A stretch of 64,000 nt of DNA from Nitrospira sp. SG-bin1 (GTDB lineage: Bacteria > Nitrospirota > Nitrospiria > Nitrospirales > Nitrospiraceae): assembly GCA_002083365.1 (NCBI GenBank), contig LVWS01000033.1:62001-126000 (forward strand), in the 5' to 3' direction. A model generated the notes under the pieces. It had not been told where the DNA came from and did not search any database. It worked only from the letters and a program-made list of their open reading frames with translations. This document shows, piece after piece, positions 44,701 through 53,609 of this stretch (the first letter of the stretch is position 1; the number at the start of each line of letters is the position of its first letter). The position numbers and the translations under genes are program-made.

Positions 44701-47700
44701 GACGTTGAAGAGGACCTGCACCAGCGGGGCCGAGCTATGGTCGCGGGCGGAGTGCATCGTCTCGACCAACTTGTCGAAGGGAAAGTCTTGATTGGTGTAG
44801 GCCTCCAACGCCGTGTCACGCACCCGAGCCATCAACTCGGTGAAAGCCGGATCGCCGGTGAGATCGGTCCGCATGACGAGGGTGTTGACGAACGAGCCGA
44901 TGATCGACTCGACCGCGGATTGAGTCCGGTTGGCGATCGGAGTGCCGACGGCGACGTCGGTTTGGCCGGCATAGCGGCTCAAGAGAATCTGGAAACAGGC
45001 CAACAGGGTCATGAACACCGTTGCGTTGTGCTCCGCGCTGAATTGCTTTAGGCGGTCGATCAACGATGCGGGCAACTCCAGCGTGCAATGTGAGCCGTTA
45101 AATGTCTGGATCGCGGGCCGCGGATGATCGGTCGGCAATGAAAGTTTGGAGAGCCCGGCCAATTTCTTCTGCCAATAGTCCGATTGCGCGCGGAACCAAA
45201 CCTCGGTCAGACAACGCCGTTGCCACACCGCGTAGTCGGCATACTGAAGAGAAATAGGCTTTGCCGAGGGAACGTCTCCTCGGCAAAACGCGTTGTAGAA
45301 GAAGGCAAACTCATGGCCGATGACGCCGAACGACCACTGGTCTCCGATGATATGGTGCATCGTGAGCACCAACACATGGTCCTCGGGTTCAATCTCGATC
45401 AAAAGAAACCGTGCCAGCGGACCGTTCTCAAGATCGAACCGCTGGTTCGCTTCCTGTTCCACCAGCCGCGCCGCCTGCTGTCGTCGCTGTTCGGAAGGCA
45501 GGTGCCCCAGATCCACTTCCACCCAATGAGGAGGGCGAAAGGGGTGAATCACTTGAACCGGTCCGTCATCCCTCATCGTGAATGTGGTTCGAAATGCCTC
45601 ATGGCGGGTGCAGATGGCATCGATCGTACTTCGGAGTGCCGATTTATTCAGACGTCCCATCTGTCGCGACGCAAACGGCATGTTATACGCCGTGCTTTCT
45701 GGTGCCAGCTGATACAGCAGCCACATGCGTTGCTGAGAATAGGAAAGGGGGAGCGGCCGATCCCTGGGCACCGGAGTGATCGGTGGAAGAACGGATTTCT
45801 TCCGGTCCCTCCGGCGCAACCGCGTCACTTCTTCGGCCAGCGCCGCGATCGTCGGCCGTTCAAACAGCGCCGGCAACGACACATCGACTTCGAAGATCTC
45901 GCGTATCCGGGAGACGAGCTGGGTCGCCAAAAGGGAATGCCCCCCCTGCTCGAAGAAATGGTCATGGATACCGGCTTCCGGCACTTCGAGCACCGACTTC
46001 CATAGTGTTGCCAAGGATTCCTCGACCTGATTTCTCGGGGCGATCCTGGGCGTCGCGTGACCGGCTGCCTGTTCCGGAGCCGGAAGCGCCTGTCGATTGA
46101 TTTTGCCGGTGGGACTGAGGGGCATCGTGTCGAGCCACAGAATGACGGAGGGCACCATATAATGCGGGATGCGCGCGGCGAGATCACTGCGAATCTGTTC
46201 GAGCTTGTCCTTGAGCGACGATTCGCCGGCCACATAGCCGACCAAACGGTGCTGATCCCGTTTGTCTTCCCGAAGCAACACCGCCGCATGATGCACACCG
46301 GGGAAGTTGCTCAGGACATATTCGATTTCCCCCAGTTCGATCCGATAGCCACGCAGTTTGACCTGCTGATCCGTCCGGCCGAGATACTCCACATTGCCGT
46401 CGGCCCGGTATCGAGCCAGGTCACCGGTCCGATACAGCCTGGTGCCCGGCACGTAGGGATTCGCCGGAAATCGCTCTTGGGTCAACTGCGGCTGGTTGAC
46501 ATAGCCACGGGCCAGGCATTCTCCCGCGATATACAATTCTCCCGGTACGCCGATGGGCGTCGGCTGTAAATTCGTATCCAGCACATAGAGTTGCATATAA
46601 GCGATAGGTTTGCCGATCGGTACGCGGGCTCCGGCTTCTTCACGAGTCGTTTGATACACGCTACACCAGACGGTGGCTTCCGTCGGGCCATATTCGTTGT
46701 ACAGCGTGGCATGGGGCAGGAGCTGATAATGTCGCCGCACGAGTTCAAGGGGCAGGCTTTCTCCGGCGGTGATGACGACACGAAGCGATTCGAGCTGAGC
46801 ATCCAACGCCTCCCCCAGCACGGCGTGATACAAGGAAGGGACCCACACGACGTGGGAAATGCGATGGTGCTCGATGAGCGTCGCAAGATCCGCCGGATCG
46901 CGATGCGCGGTTTCCGCTGGGATGACCAGTTCTCCCCCCTGTAGCAACGTCCAAAAGATGCCTGTCACGGACCCATCGAAGGCGAACGAGAAGGTCAGCA
47001 AGAATCGAGAGACCGACTCTTGATAGTACTGCAACCGGGCCCGAAGGGAGGTCACCAAACTGTGATGGGTCACGGCCACACCTTTAGGTCGTCCCGTCGA
47101 GCCCGAGGTGTAGATGATGTAGGCGAGCTGATCCGGGGAAACGGAAAGCACGAGGTTCTCTTCTTCCGTTCCGTTTCCTGTGGGTATAGAAAGAGCTTCT
47201 ACATCATAGATCCGGCCGCGGTAGCCTTGTAAATGACTATGGAGATGAGCCTGTGTGACGACGACGGACACCCCCGCATCCTCCAAGATGAGTCGGAGGC
47301 GGTGATCGGGGAAGGACGGATCCAGGGGAACGTATCCGCCTCCGGCCTTGAGAATGCCTAAGAGGCCCACGAGCGCGTCCACGGAGCGCTCAACACAGAG
47401 ACCCACCGGGAGATCTGCCCGGACTCCTAATTTCTGTAAGGCGTGAGCCACGCGATTCGCTCGCCGGTTCAGCTCCTGATAGTTGATGGATTGCTCTTCG
47501 CACGTGACGGCGACTGCAAGGGGAGTCCGTTCCACCTGTGCCTCGATGAGACTATGGATGCCGGAGGCCTGAGTGAACGGTTTGTCCCACGTCAAAGGAA
47601 TGTTCCGTCTCTCCTCGGCGGTCAGCAATGATAGTTGATCAAGAGGGGCATCAGGTCTTTTGAGAAAGTCATCAAGCAAGATCTCCAGCTGCGCCAGCAT

Positions 47701-50700
47701 TCGGTCCATCGTGGAGTCATCAAAAATCGTCGAGTCATGAAGAAACGCCAATTCCAGGCCGTTGACCTTGTTCACGACCATCAACACGAGGTCGAACTCC
47801 GATGCCGTTGGCTCCCAGGGAAGATGGGTGACCTCAAGATCTCTGATCCTGAGCGCGGACAAAGGGTCGTCTTCGCACACCATCATCACGTTGAATAGTG
47901 GAGACAGCGACCGTTCGCGCTGTAACGACAGCGCCTCGATCACTTCTTCGAACGGAAGGTCTTGGTGGTCATAGGCTTCCGCCACCACCCGGCGGATCTG
48001 CTTCAACAATTCCTCTCCTGTCAGCCCATCGGATACCTCGGACCGCAACGCCACCGTATTGACGCAATATCCCATGACGTCTTCGAGTTCTCTCCGACGC
48101 CTGCCCGTCACGATCGATCCAATGACGATGTCAGACTCTTGTGTGTAACGATGCAGCCACGTGACAAAGACGGCATAGAGCACCATGAACGTCGTGACGT
48201 TCTGGCGCCGGCATAGACGATCGAGACCGGCTGAAAGCTCCGGAGAGAGCGATCGAGACCTCACACCTCCTTCGAAGGTGCGTGGCCGCGGCCGTTGACG
48301 ATCGGCCGGTAGTTCGGCGGGTGGACGGGCGCCACTCAACTGTTTGATCCAGTAAGCTCGATGGATTTCCCGAAGACCTTGATCAAGCCTGGATCTTTGC
48401 CAATCGGCATAGTCCGCGTACTGTACGGCCAGCGTAGGAAGACCAGCCTGGTGTACATCACCACCGGCTTCCCACAGATGAGCCAGTTCCTTCCAGAAGA
48501 TACGCAGAGACCATCCGTCGGCGACAAGGCGGTGGAAAGTCAACGCCAAGACATGCACTTGATGTTCAAGCGCCAGCAAGGTCACCCTGAAGAGAGGTCC
48601 TTGGCGCAAGTCAAACGGTCGGCTCCTGTCCGTTTGGAGGAATTGCCGCACTTGAGCGTCTTGCTCCGTAGGCTCCGATGGCTGAAAATCTTCCCGGCCG
48701 ATCGTCACTATCATCTCGTCGGATATTTCCGCGAATCCATCTCCTCGCTCCGATCCGAAACGAGTTCGAAGAATGTCGTGACGGCGGACGATTTCCCGCA
48801 CTGATCGTTTCAAGATCTCAGGGTTGACCGGCCCATGGATGCGCACCGCCATGGAGATGTGGTTGATCGCGCTCTCAGGATGAACTTGCTCCAAGAACCA
48901 CAGTCGCTGCTGCGAGAAACTGAGCGGAATCCTGCTTTCCCGCTTGGATGCCGAGGGAAGCGGAACGGTTGGAACCCGTGCTCCGTCGCCTTCACTTGCG
49001 TCCCTCTGCCGCTGTGCCATCTGGCCGGCGTCCGGCCTCCTGCTCGGCTCACCGATCCGAACGGCCAGTGCGGATAAGGTCGGACTTTCGAACAGCACAC
49101 CGAGGGGAAGTTCAACGGAGAATACGTCAAGGATACGCGCTACAACTTGGGAAGCAAGGAGCGAATTGCCGCCGAGTGCGAAGAAGTTCTCATGGCGATG
49201 CGGAGGAGGGCATCCAAGCACCTCTTGCCAGATGCCGGCCAGGCTTTTCTCGGCAGGAGTCTCTGGCATTTCGGTCGAAGCATCGCCGAGATCGTCTCCT
49301 ATCGAGAGGTCCAGCGTACTCGATGTGATCACGGCGAGCTCACCGGACTCAAATGCAGTTTTGCAGGCATGGCGCTGAATTTTTCCACTAGATGTTCGTG
49401 GGATGGTGCCGGGTCGGAGAAGCACTACACTATGGACTTCCAATTCATGTTCGTCAGCTAAGGCACGACGGATCGAACTCATTACGTCCGGCATGTCAGA
49501 TTCCCTCAACTGCGGTTCGATCTCGTTGACCAGCACCACCAGCTCTCCGGTTTTGCCTTCAATCGAGAAGGCCGCCCCACCTCCTCGGCGCAAGCCGGCA
49601 TGCACCTGCTCGGCGGTCCACTCCAAGTCATGGGGATAGTAGTTACGTCCTCGGACGATGATGAGATCCTTAAGCCGTCCGGTGAGGAACAGCTCTCCCC
49701 CGTGAAGGAATCCAAGATCGCCGGTCCGTAGATAAGGACCTTCATCAGAATCAGCGAGGGTCGCACCAAATGTGACACGATTCAATTCCGGTTTGCCCCA
49801 GTACCCGGCTGCGACTCCCGCACCAGCCAGCCACACCTCGCCAACTGTGTCCGGCGGGCACTCGGTGTGCGTGGTGGGGTTGACGATTTTGACAGTGGTC
49901 TGTTCGAGCGGTGTTCCGCATCCGACGAGGGTTCGAGTTTTTCCATCCGCGGAGGAAGATTCCTTGACGATCGACCGAGCCAACGCGTCGGTCGCAGGTT
50001 TCAAGAAAGTCGGTTCCATCCCAGCCTGCTTCATCGTCACCACCAGAGTGGCTTCGGCGAGCCCATAGGCTGGCGCAAATGACGTGCGCCGAAAGCCCCG
50101 TGGACCAAAGGTGGCGATAAACTGCTCAACCGTCTCCGCATGGATAGGTTCGGCGCCGCAACTCGCGACTGTCCAGTTGCTCAGATCACCCTGCCATTCT
50201 TTCTGCTGCCGGACAGCCCGAAGACAGGCTTCATAGGAAAAGTTGGGTCCACCACTGTGGGTAACCGCAAATTTGGAGATTGCCTCGAGCCAACGTAATG
50301 GTCGCCTGAGAAACGTGACTGGTGACATCAGATAAGCTGGAGCGCCGACGTAGAAGGGGGCAAGGATACCATGGAGCAATCCGTAATCATGGAAATATGG
50401 CAACCAGCAGAGAGACCGAGTCTCGTTCGATACGCCTCCGGCCTGACTCATGGCTCTGCAATGAGCGAGCACGTTGCCATGGCTGATCATGACCCCACGA
50501 GGAATTGCGGTCGATCCGGAGGTATATTGCAAATAGGCAAGGGCGGTGTTCGTAGACCGTGGCAGCTCATCCATGTCGGTTTGCTTATAGTGTTGATCTG
50601 TGGCCATCCACTTGATCTGACCGATCTCCTTCGCGATGGACAGCTCACGCGCCTGGGCTTCGATGCTTGAGGTTGTGAGCACACGGGATGCCTGAGCATC

Positions 50701-51045
50701 GTCAATGATGGAACGCAGCCTCGGCAGGCTGTGTTTCTGTCTGACCAAATCGGGGGCAGGGGCAGGGACCGGCACGAGGCCGGCGCAAACGCAGGCCCAA
50801 AATGCACAGACCATGTCGAGGCCTTGTGGGTAGAGCAGAAGGGCTTTTGTTCCAGAAGAAACCTCGGAGGCGAGACGGCCTGCAAGGGAAAGCACGGTGC
50901 GTTCGAGTTGCGCATAGGTCAGCTGACTCTCAAGGTCGAGGTTGTCACGAATCAGGGCATAGGCCAGTGCATTCGGCTGTTGCCGGCATCGGAACTCGAA
51001 GAGATCAGAAAGATTGTGAATAGCCCGAGGAGGAAGTTTAGACAT
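41791..51045 (-). CDS. Nonribosomal peptide synthetase FAAL-T-C-A-T-C-A-T-TE (acyl dipeptide)
   Basis: One 3084-residue assembly line. Fatty acyl-AMP ligase ~1-580 (YTSGSTAIPRG near 180) activates a fatty acid. Carrier 1 ~600-680 has GGNSL with Ser628. C1 ~690-1130 reads HRLVADG near 843 where HHxxxDG is expected. A1 ~1150-1650 (YTSGSTGRPKG); its pocket code, read by eye against GrsA, is D-G-T-W-I-A-E-V-W-K, nearest to tyrosine-type codes but not a known match. Carrier 2 has GGHSL, Ser1704. C2 ~1765-2200 has intact HHIIGDQ. A2 ~2220-2720 has code D-I-L-Q-L-G-M-I-W-K, glycine-like. Carrier 3 has GGHSL, Ser2760. TE ~2840-3084 has GVCTGG (Cys2890) and no His at the usual C-terminal place. The predicted product is fatty acyl-X-Gly. 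No transporter or tailoring gene is adjacent. No canonical ribosome binding site precedes the ATG. Confidence 0.93.
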   Translation of the reverse strand: MSKLPPRAIHNLSDLFEFRCRQQPNALAYALIRDNLDLESQLTYAQLERTVLSLAGRLASEVSSGTKALLLYPQGLDMVCAFWACVCAGLVPVPAPAPDLVRQKHSLPRLRSIIDDAQASRVLTTSSIEAQARELSIAKEIGQIKWMATDQHYKQTDMDELPRSTNTALAYLQYTSGSTAIPRGVMISHGNVLAHCRAMSQAGGVSNETRSLCWLPYFHDYGLLHGILAPFYVGAPAYLMSPVTFLRRPLRWLEAISKFAVTHSGGPNFSYEACLRAVRQQKEWQGDLSNWTVASCGAEPIHAETVEQFIATFGPRGFRRTSFAPAYGLAEATLVVTMKQAGMEPTFLKPATDALARSIVKESSSADGKTRTLVGCGTPLEQTTVKIVNPTTHTECPPDTVGEVWLAGAGVAAGYWGKPELNRVTFGATLADSDEGPYLRTGDLGFLHGGELFLTGRLKDLIIVRGRNYYPHDLEWTAEQVHAGLRRGGGAAFSIEGKTGELVVLVNEIEPQLRESDMPDVMSSIRRALADEHELEVHSVVLLRPGTIPRTSSGKIQRHACKTAFESGELAVITSSTLDLSIGDDLGDASTEMPETPAEKSLAGIWQEVLGCPPPHRHENFFALGGNSLLASQVVARILDVFSVELPLGVLFESPTLSALAVRIGEPSRRPDAGQMAQRQRDASEGDGARVPTVPLPSASKRESRIPLSFSQQRLWFLEQVHPESAINHISMAVRIHGPVNPEILKRSVREIVRRHDILRTRFGSERGDGFAEISDEMIVTIGREDFQPSEPTEQDAQVRQFLQTDRSRPFDLRQGPLFRVTLLALEHQVHVLALTFHRLVADGWSLRIFWKELAHLWEAGGDVHQAGLPTLAVQYADYADWQRSRLDQGLREIHRAYWIKQLSGARPPAELPADRQRPRPRTFEGGVRSRSLSPELSAGLDRLCRRQNVTTFMVLYAVFVTWLHRYTQESDIVIGSIVTGRRRRELEDVMGYCVNTVALRSEVSDGLTGEELLKQIRRVVAEAYDHQDLPFEEVIEALSLQRERSLSPLFNVMMVCEDDPLSALRIRDLEVTHLPWEPTASEFDLVLMVVNKVNGLELAFLHDSTIFDDSTMDRMLAQLEILLDDFLKRPDAPLDQLSLLTAEERRNIPLTWDKPFTQASGIHSLIEAQVERTPLAVAVTCEEQSINYQELNRRANRVAHALQKLGVRADLPVGLCVERSVDALVGLLGILKAGGGYVPLDPSFPDHRLRLILEDAGVSVVVTQAHLHSHLQGYRGRIYDVEALSIPTGNGTEEENLVLSVSPDQLAYIIYTSGSTGRPKGVAVTHHSLVTSLRARLQYYQESVSRFLLTFSFAFDGSVTGIFWTLLQGGELVIPAETAHRDPADLATLIEHHRISHVVWVPSLYHAVLGEALDAQLESLRVVITAGESLPLELVRRHYQLLPHATLYNEYGPTEATVWCSVYQTTREEAGARVPIGKPIAYMQLYVLDTNLQPTPIGVPGELYIAGECLARGYVNQPQLTQERFPANPYVPGTRLYRTGDLARYRADGNVEYLGRTDQQVKLRGYRIELGEIEYVLSNFPGVHHAAVLLREDKRDQHRLVGYVAGESSLKDKLEQIRSDLAARIPHYMVPSVILWLDTMPLSPTGKINRQALPAPEQAAGHATPRIAPRNQVEESLATLWKSVLEVPEAGIHDHFFEQGGHSLLATQLVSRIREIFEVDVSLPALFERPTIAALAEEVTRLRRRDRKKSVLPPITPVPRDRPLPLSYSQQRMWLLYQLAPESTAYNMPFASRQMGRLNKSALRSTIDAICTRHEAFRTTFTMRDDGPVQVIHPFRPPHWVEVDLGHLPSEQRRQQAARLVEQEANQRFDLENGPLARFLLIEIEPEDHVLVLTMHHIIGDQWSFGVIGHEFAFFYNAFCRGDVPSAKPISLQYADYAVWQRRCLTEVWFRAQSDYWQKKLAGLSKLSLPTDHPRPAIQTFNGSHCTLELPASLIDRLKQFSAEHNATVFMTLLACFQILLSRYAGQTDVAVGTPIANRTQSAVESIIGSFVNTLVMRTDLTGDPAFTELMARVRDTALEAYTNQDFPFDKLVETMHSARDHSSAPLVQVLFNVPNAPIGEINVQGLSWVPFEVETQAAQFDLSLTIETEFSRRAYLSFNTDLFEPRTAERMLGQYRALLQGALATPNRKLSELPTLTEPERRQILLDWNRTQRDYPRSECVPQLFEAQVQKTPDAMAVSMGQTALRYGELNAQANRLARYLQTLGVKPGVTVGISLERSLEKVVALLAVLKSGAAYVPLDPDFPRDRLRFMAEDASVAAVLTSTELSDRFDAQACRLLCLDREGERLTRESDHNLGPIATPQDLAYILYTSGSTGKPKGVEIPHRALVNFLWSMLHEPGCTARDIMLSVTTISFDIFGLELYVPLLAGARIEIASRTVAMDGRQLRDLCEAVQPTIMQATPATWRMLVEAGWRGSENLTVLCGGEGLSPDLAASLLDRSRALWNMYGPTETTIWSTIEKIERTDREITIGRPIANTDVYILDQFLQPVPVGVSGELYIGGDGVARGYRGRPELTKERFIPHPFSPEPLSRLYRTGDLARYQPDGRIVHLGRLDNQVKIRGFRVELGDIEAALSRHSAVRQAVVTAREEQQGVKQLVAYVVCQDGPVPSQSELRAFLRSQIPDYMIPSLFVFLDAMPLTANNKIDRKALPAPASALPTAAVRVLPTDRTDVQMAVLWQQVFGINDIGIHDNFFDLGGHSLKAAQLFYLIEQVYGRQLPLSTLFQAPTIATLTSLLVQDQRTSPWQSLIAMQPSGSATPVFLVSAAGGGILWFAQFARLLGQAHPVYGLQARGYDGKVEPYDSVPEMARHYIAEIRSRFPQGPYIIIGVCTGGLVAYEIAQQLVDQKEAVTLVILNSWHPISYSSYKYSYDSPTALAFPSELLSITLSAFGELRRTPMKDWLQVLQYNSNLLLSRFYRPRESDPEHRQYNHMRLAMFRAAARYTMHPYPGRILNFVASQRVMEHDTRRVWSELAGGGCQTIEVAVRRTTDLVVSPSVEEISSHIRRYIAECTQDTPVPSNNRAA

Positions 51046-51422
51046 GGAGGTGAGACACAGACTGCCTCTGCGCCGCTACGAGTAACCTCGATCAGCGATC
51101 TGTCTACCGACGACTACAAACCTAGTATGTTTGGCCATCAATGCAAAGAAATTCCCGCTTTCCCACCGATCCCAACCTCGAACGCTTGACAGACCACCAT
51201 GCTCGATTCGGGTACTGATTCGATCCATAGTAAACGCTGTAGCATCCTGCATCAGTAGACGACGAGCCCCGGGGTATTTGTCGCCAGTTCACTCCGCTCA
51301 AACCGGCACTATCCTAGCAAAACCATCTATCCTATTGACCGATAAGGGAAAATGTTTACGTATGGCCTACGCATCAATGGCACGCTGATCGCAAGGTTTC
51401 CTCATCGGAAGGGGAAGAGAAG
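51046..51422. other. Divergent intergenic region between the synthetase and the cytochrome gene
   Basis: 377 bp hold the promoters of the leftward synthetase operon and the rightward sulfur/cytochrome operon. No gene is evident. The sigma-54-like element at 51304-51319 faces the cytochrome gene. A single TTGTCGCC half-site lies near 51278. Confidence 0.45.
51304..51319 (+). promoter_or_regulatory. Sigma-54-like promoter before the cytochrome/sulfur operon
   Basis: CGGCACTATCCTAGCA has the GG and GC dinucleotides separated by exactly ten bases, as in -24/-12 elements (TGGCAC-N5-TTGCW), and matches GGCAC fully but the -12 part only partly (TAGCA). It lies ~105 bp upstream of the ATG at 51423. 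Confidence 0.35.
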
Positions 51423-51812
51423 ATGTCGACGACGGAACGGAAGCTGGTGTGGTGCGCAGTGTTCGCCGGGATGGTGGCGGCGGGGTTCGGCAATGTCGGG
51501 ATCAATGACCTTCTTCCCTCAGGAAAAGGAGGGGATCCGGTCAGTGGGCGAGAAATCTATGTACACACCTGCATTCGATGTCATGGCATCGACGGCAAGG
51601 GCGCGTTGGGAATCAAGCTGGTTCCACCTCCCGCGGATCTCACCTCTCTTACCGTTCAAAGCCGGCTCGACGGTACCTTGTTTCGACGCATTCATGAAGG
51701 CAAACCGAATACCGCCATGGGTGCGTGGAAACATGCTCTCTCCGAAGAAGAAATTTGGGATGTGTTGAGCTACGTGCGTACGCTCAGGGTCGAGTCCAAT
51801 GGACAACCATAA
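51423..51812 (+). CDS. Small monohaem cytochrome c
   Basis: A 129-residue cytochrome with an N-terminal signal or anchor helix (about residues 8-28), haem motif TCIRCHGIDG (Cys50) and the shared pattern PPPADLTSLT ... GKPNTAMGAWKHALSEEEIWDVLSYV. It is closely similar to the cytochrome at 37754. GGAAGGGGAAGAG precedes the ATG. It is the first gene of the co-directional sulfur/cytochrome run and may accept electrons from the TsdA-like protein encoded downstream. Confidence 0.87.
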   Translation: MSTTERKLVWCAVFAGMVAAGFGNVGINDLLPSGKGGDPVSGREIYVHTCIRCHGIDGKGALGIKLVPPPADLTSLTVQSRLDGTLFRRIHEGKPNTAMGAWKHALSEEEIWDVLSYVRTLRVESNGQP

Positions 51813-51899
51813 AGATGAATCCAATGAGCGGTCGCTGTATCTTACCCCGTGAGAGGCAAATCTCGAGCACCCGGGTTTGAAGAAGAGGGAGGTGTTGCC

Positions 51900-52118
51900 A
51901 TGAAGTGCAATGTGGGAGGCAGTGAGCGACCGATACGAATCGGAACGGGACTCCTGGCGGTCATGATCGGCCTCTTTGCCGGGTTTTCAACGGCCGTCTC
52001 AGGAGCGGCAATTGCAGTCTGTGCCATACTCTTGCTCACTGGAGCGATGGGGTATTGTCCGCTGTTCATGCTGTTCGGTGTCAATACCTGCCCTCCGGCC
52101 TCCGACGTGAAACAATGA
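51900..52118 (+). CDS. DUF2892 (YgaP-like) small membrane protein
   Basis: A 72-residue protein with the family signature at both ends: CNVGGSERPIRIGTGLL at the start and GYCPLFMLFGVNTC at the end, with two membrane helices between. It resembles the protein at 2184 but keeps the N-terminal NVGGxxR motif that one lacks. ATG 51900 has GGGAGGTG upstream. It lies 11 bp before the TsdA-like gene, so a link to thiosulfate or sulfane sulfur handling is likely from context. Confidence 0.82.
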   Translation: MKCNVGGSERPIRIGTGLLAVMIGLFAGFSTAVSGAAIAVCAILLLTGAMGYCPLFMLFGVNTCPPASDVKQ

Positions 52119-52128
52119 GGTTCCAGTC

Positions 52129-52983
52129 ATGAGCCGACCGATCAGGACAGGCATCGTGCTGGTGAGTGCCTTGTCGGTGACGATCAGTTGTGTGCCGCCT
52201 CCACGGGTGACGGATAGTGAGGAAACAGCCGGGCGTCCGAGCACGGACGCGACCATCCACGCCTTGTTTGCCCCGCCTTCCCCTGAAACGATTCCGGGCG
52301 ATCTGCGGGGCGAACAGATTCGACTGGGATACAAAATGATCGCCGATACACAGGAATATGGGAAACGATATGTGGGGAACGCGCTGAACTGTACCAACTG
52401 CCATTTGGACGCGGGACTCAATCCGAATTCCGCGTCCTTCGTCGGCATCAGCACGCTCTATCCGCAATATCGTGAACGCGCCGGCCGACAGATGACTCTG
52501 GCCGACCGAATCAACGAGTGTTTCGAACGCAGCATGAACGGAAAACCCCTGCCGCCCGACAGTGTGAAGCTCACGGCCATTGTCGCCTACATCGAGTGGT
52601 TATCGCAGAACGTGCCCCCTGGGAGCGCGGTCCCCTGGCGAGGAATTCCCCGTCTCACCACGACTCATCAACCTGATCCTGTCGTCGGCAAGAAAGTCTT
52701 CGAGCAAAAGTGTGTCTTTTGCCATGGCTCCGACGGACAAGGCACCATGGCGGCACCGCCGGTGTGGGGGCCTCGTTCGTACAACATCGGTGCAGGGATG
52801 GCGCGGGTCAGCGTGGCGGCATCGTTCATCAAGGCCAATATGCCGCGCGGTTGGGGGTGGACGGTGACGGATGATGAGGCGGTGGACGTGGCGGCCTATA
52901 TCAATACTCAGCCTCGGCCTGATTTTCCCGGCAAGATTCATGATTGGCCGAGAGGAGGCAAGCCGGCGGATGTCCCCTATTGA
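52129..52983 (+). CDS. tsdA: Dihaem cytochrome c, TsdA-like thiosulfate dehydrogenase
   Basis: A 284-residue exported protein that in the TsdA family oxidises thiosulfate to tetrathionate or works in reverse. The N-terminal hydrophobic segment ends in ISC (Cys21), a weak lipobox. Haem 1 is in GNALNCTNCHLDAG (Cys88), a hallmark segment of TsdA, in which an unusual Cys axial ligand to haem 1 is expected; Cys in INECFERSMNG is a candidate. Haem 2 is in KCVFCHGSDG (Cys195), and Met in ANMPRGWGW is a possible ligand. It sits between a DUF2892 gene and a sulfur transporter pair. Direction of the reaction cannot be told from sequence. Confidence 0.82.
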   Translation: MSRPIRTGIVLVSALSVTISCVPPPRVTDSEETAGRPSTDATIHALFAPPSPETIPGDLRGEQIRLGYKMIADTQEYGKRYVGNALNCTNCHLDAGLNPNSASFVGISTLYPQYRERAGRQMTLADRINECFERSMNGKPLPPDSVKLTAIVAYIEWLSQNVPPGSAVPWRGIPRLTTTHQPDPVVGKKVFEQKCVFCHGSDGQGTMAAPPVWGPRSYNIGAGMARVSVAASFIKANMPRGWGWTVTDDEAVDVAAYINTQPRPDFPGKIHDWPRGGKPADVPY

Positions 52984-53045
52984 GCCGACGAGCAGTATTC
53001 GTGGAGGCAATGCGGTGAGCAACATCGGAAAACGAGTGAGACACC

Positions 53046-53609
53046 ATGGCTGACGAGCAAGCGCGCGATATGAATCGGACGGTCCCGGTGATGCCTTGGT
53101 GGTCGGGGGGACTTGGGATCGGAGTCATTCTGTTGCTCGCGGTCGCGCTGGTCCAGCCGATCGGAGTATCCACGCAGTACGTGGTGCTGGACGGCGTACT
53201 ACTACACAGCGTGCTTCCAGATGCTGCCGACGGGAGTCCTTACCTGAAAGAAACCAGCAAAGGGTGGACGTTGGCCACCTATGAGTTTGTCTTCGTGGCC
53301 GGGATCCCGATCGGCGCCTTTTTCGCCGCGATGGCGACGAACCGATTCAGCATGAGAGCGGTGCCTTCTGTGTGGGCGCAACGGTTCGGGCCGGCTCCGA
53401 TGAGGCGTCTGCTAGGGTCGTTCATTGGAGGATTTCTCCTTCTCTTCGGAGCCCGCTTCGGGGGCGGTTGCACCTCCGGCCACATGATCAGCGGAATTTC
53501 TCAATTGGCTGTCAGTTCATTCGTTTTTTCGACGGCTCTCTTTGCAAGTGCGATTCTCACGGCGCGATGGCTGTATCCCGAGCGACAAACGCAGCGACAA
53601 ATGCGATGA
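53046..53609 (+). CDS. YeeE/YedE-family sulfur transporter, N-terminal half-protein
   Basis: A 187-residue membrane protein with about four helices, including GGFLLLFGARFGGGCTSGHMISG, the conserved Cys-containing signature of YeeE/YedE (TsuA-like) proteins that import thiosulfate or related sulfur species. A periplasmic loop (about residues 50-85) separates the first two helices. The second half of the transporter is encoded by the next gene, which overlaps by ATGA. The split into two half-proteins is common in this family. Confidence 0.85.
   Translation: MADEQARDMNRTVPVMPWWSGGLGIGVILLLAVALVQPIGVSTQYVVLDGVLLHSVLPDAADGSPYLKETSKGWTLATYEFVFVAGIPIGAFFAAMATNRFSMRAVPSVWAQRFGPAPMRRLLGSFIGGFLLLFGARFGGGCTSGHMISGISQLAVSSFVFSTALFASAILTARWLYPERQTQRQMR

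Noticed and set aside
45184..46005. 273-codon + strand frame inside the synthetase gene
   Set aside because: Antisense shadow of a high-GC coding gene: His/Arg-rich, no domain, and the - strand frame is clearly a continuous multidomain enzyme.
41791..51045. Possibility that the giant synthetase is a misassembly of several genes
   Set aside because: A single uninterrupted frame with ordered, full-length domains and normal linkers argues for one real gene.
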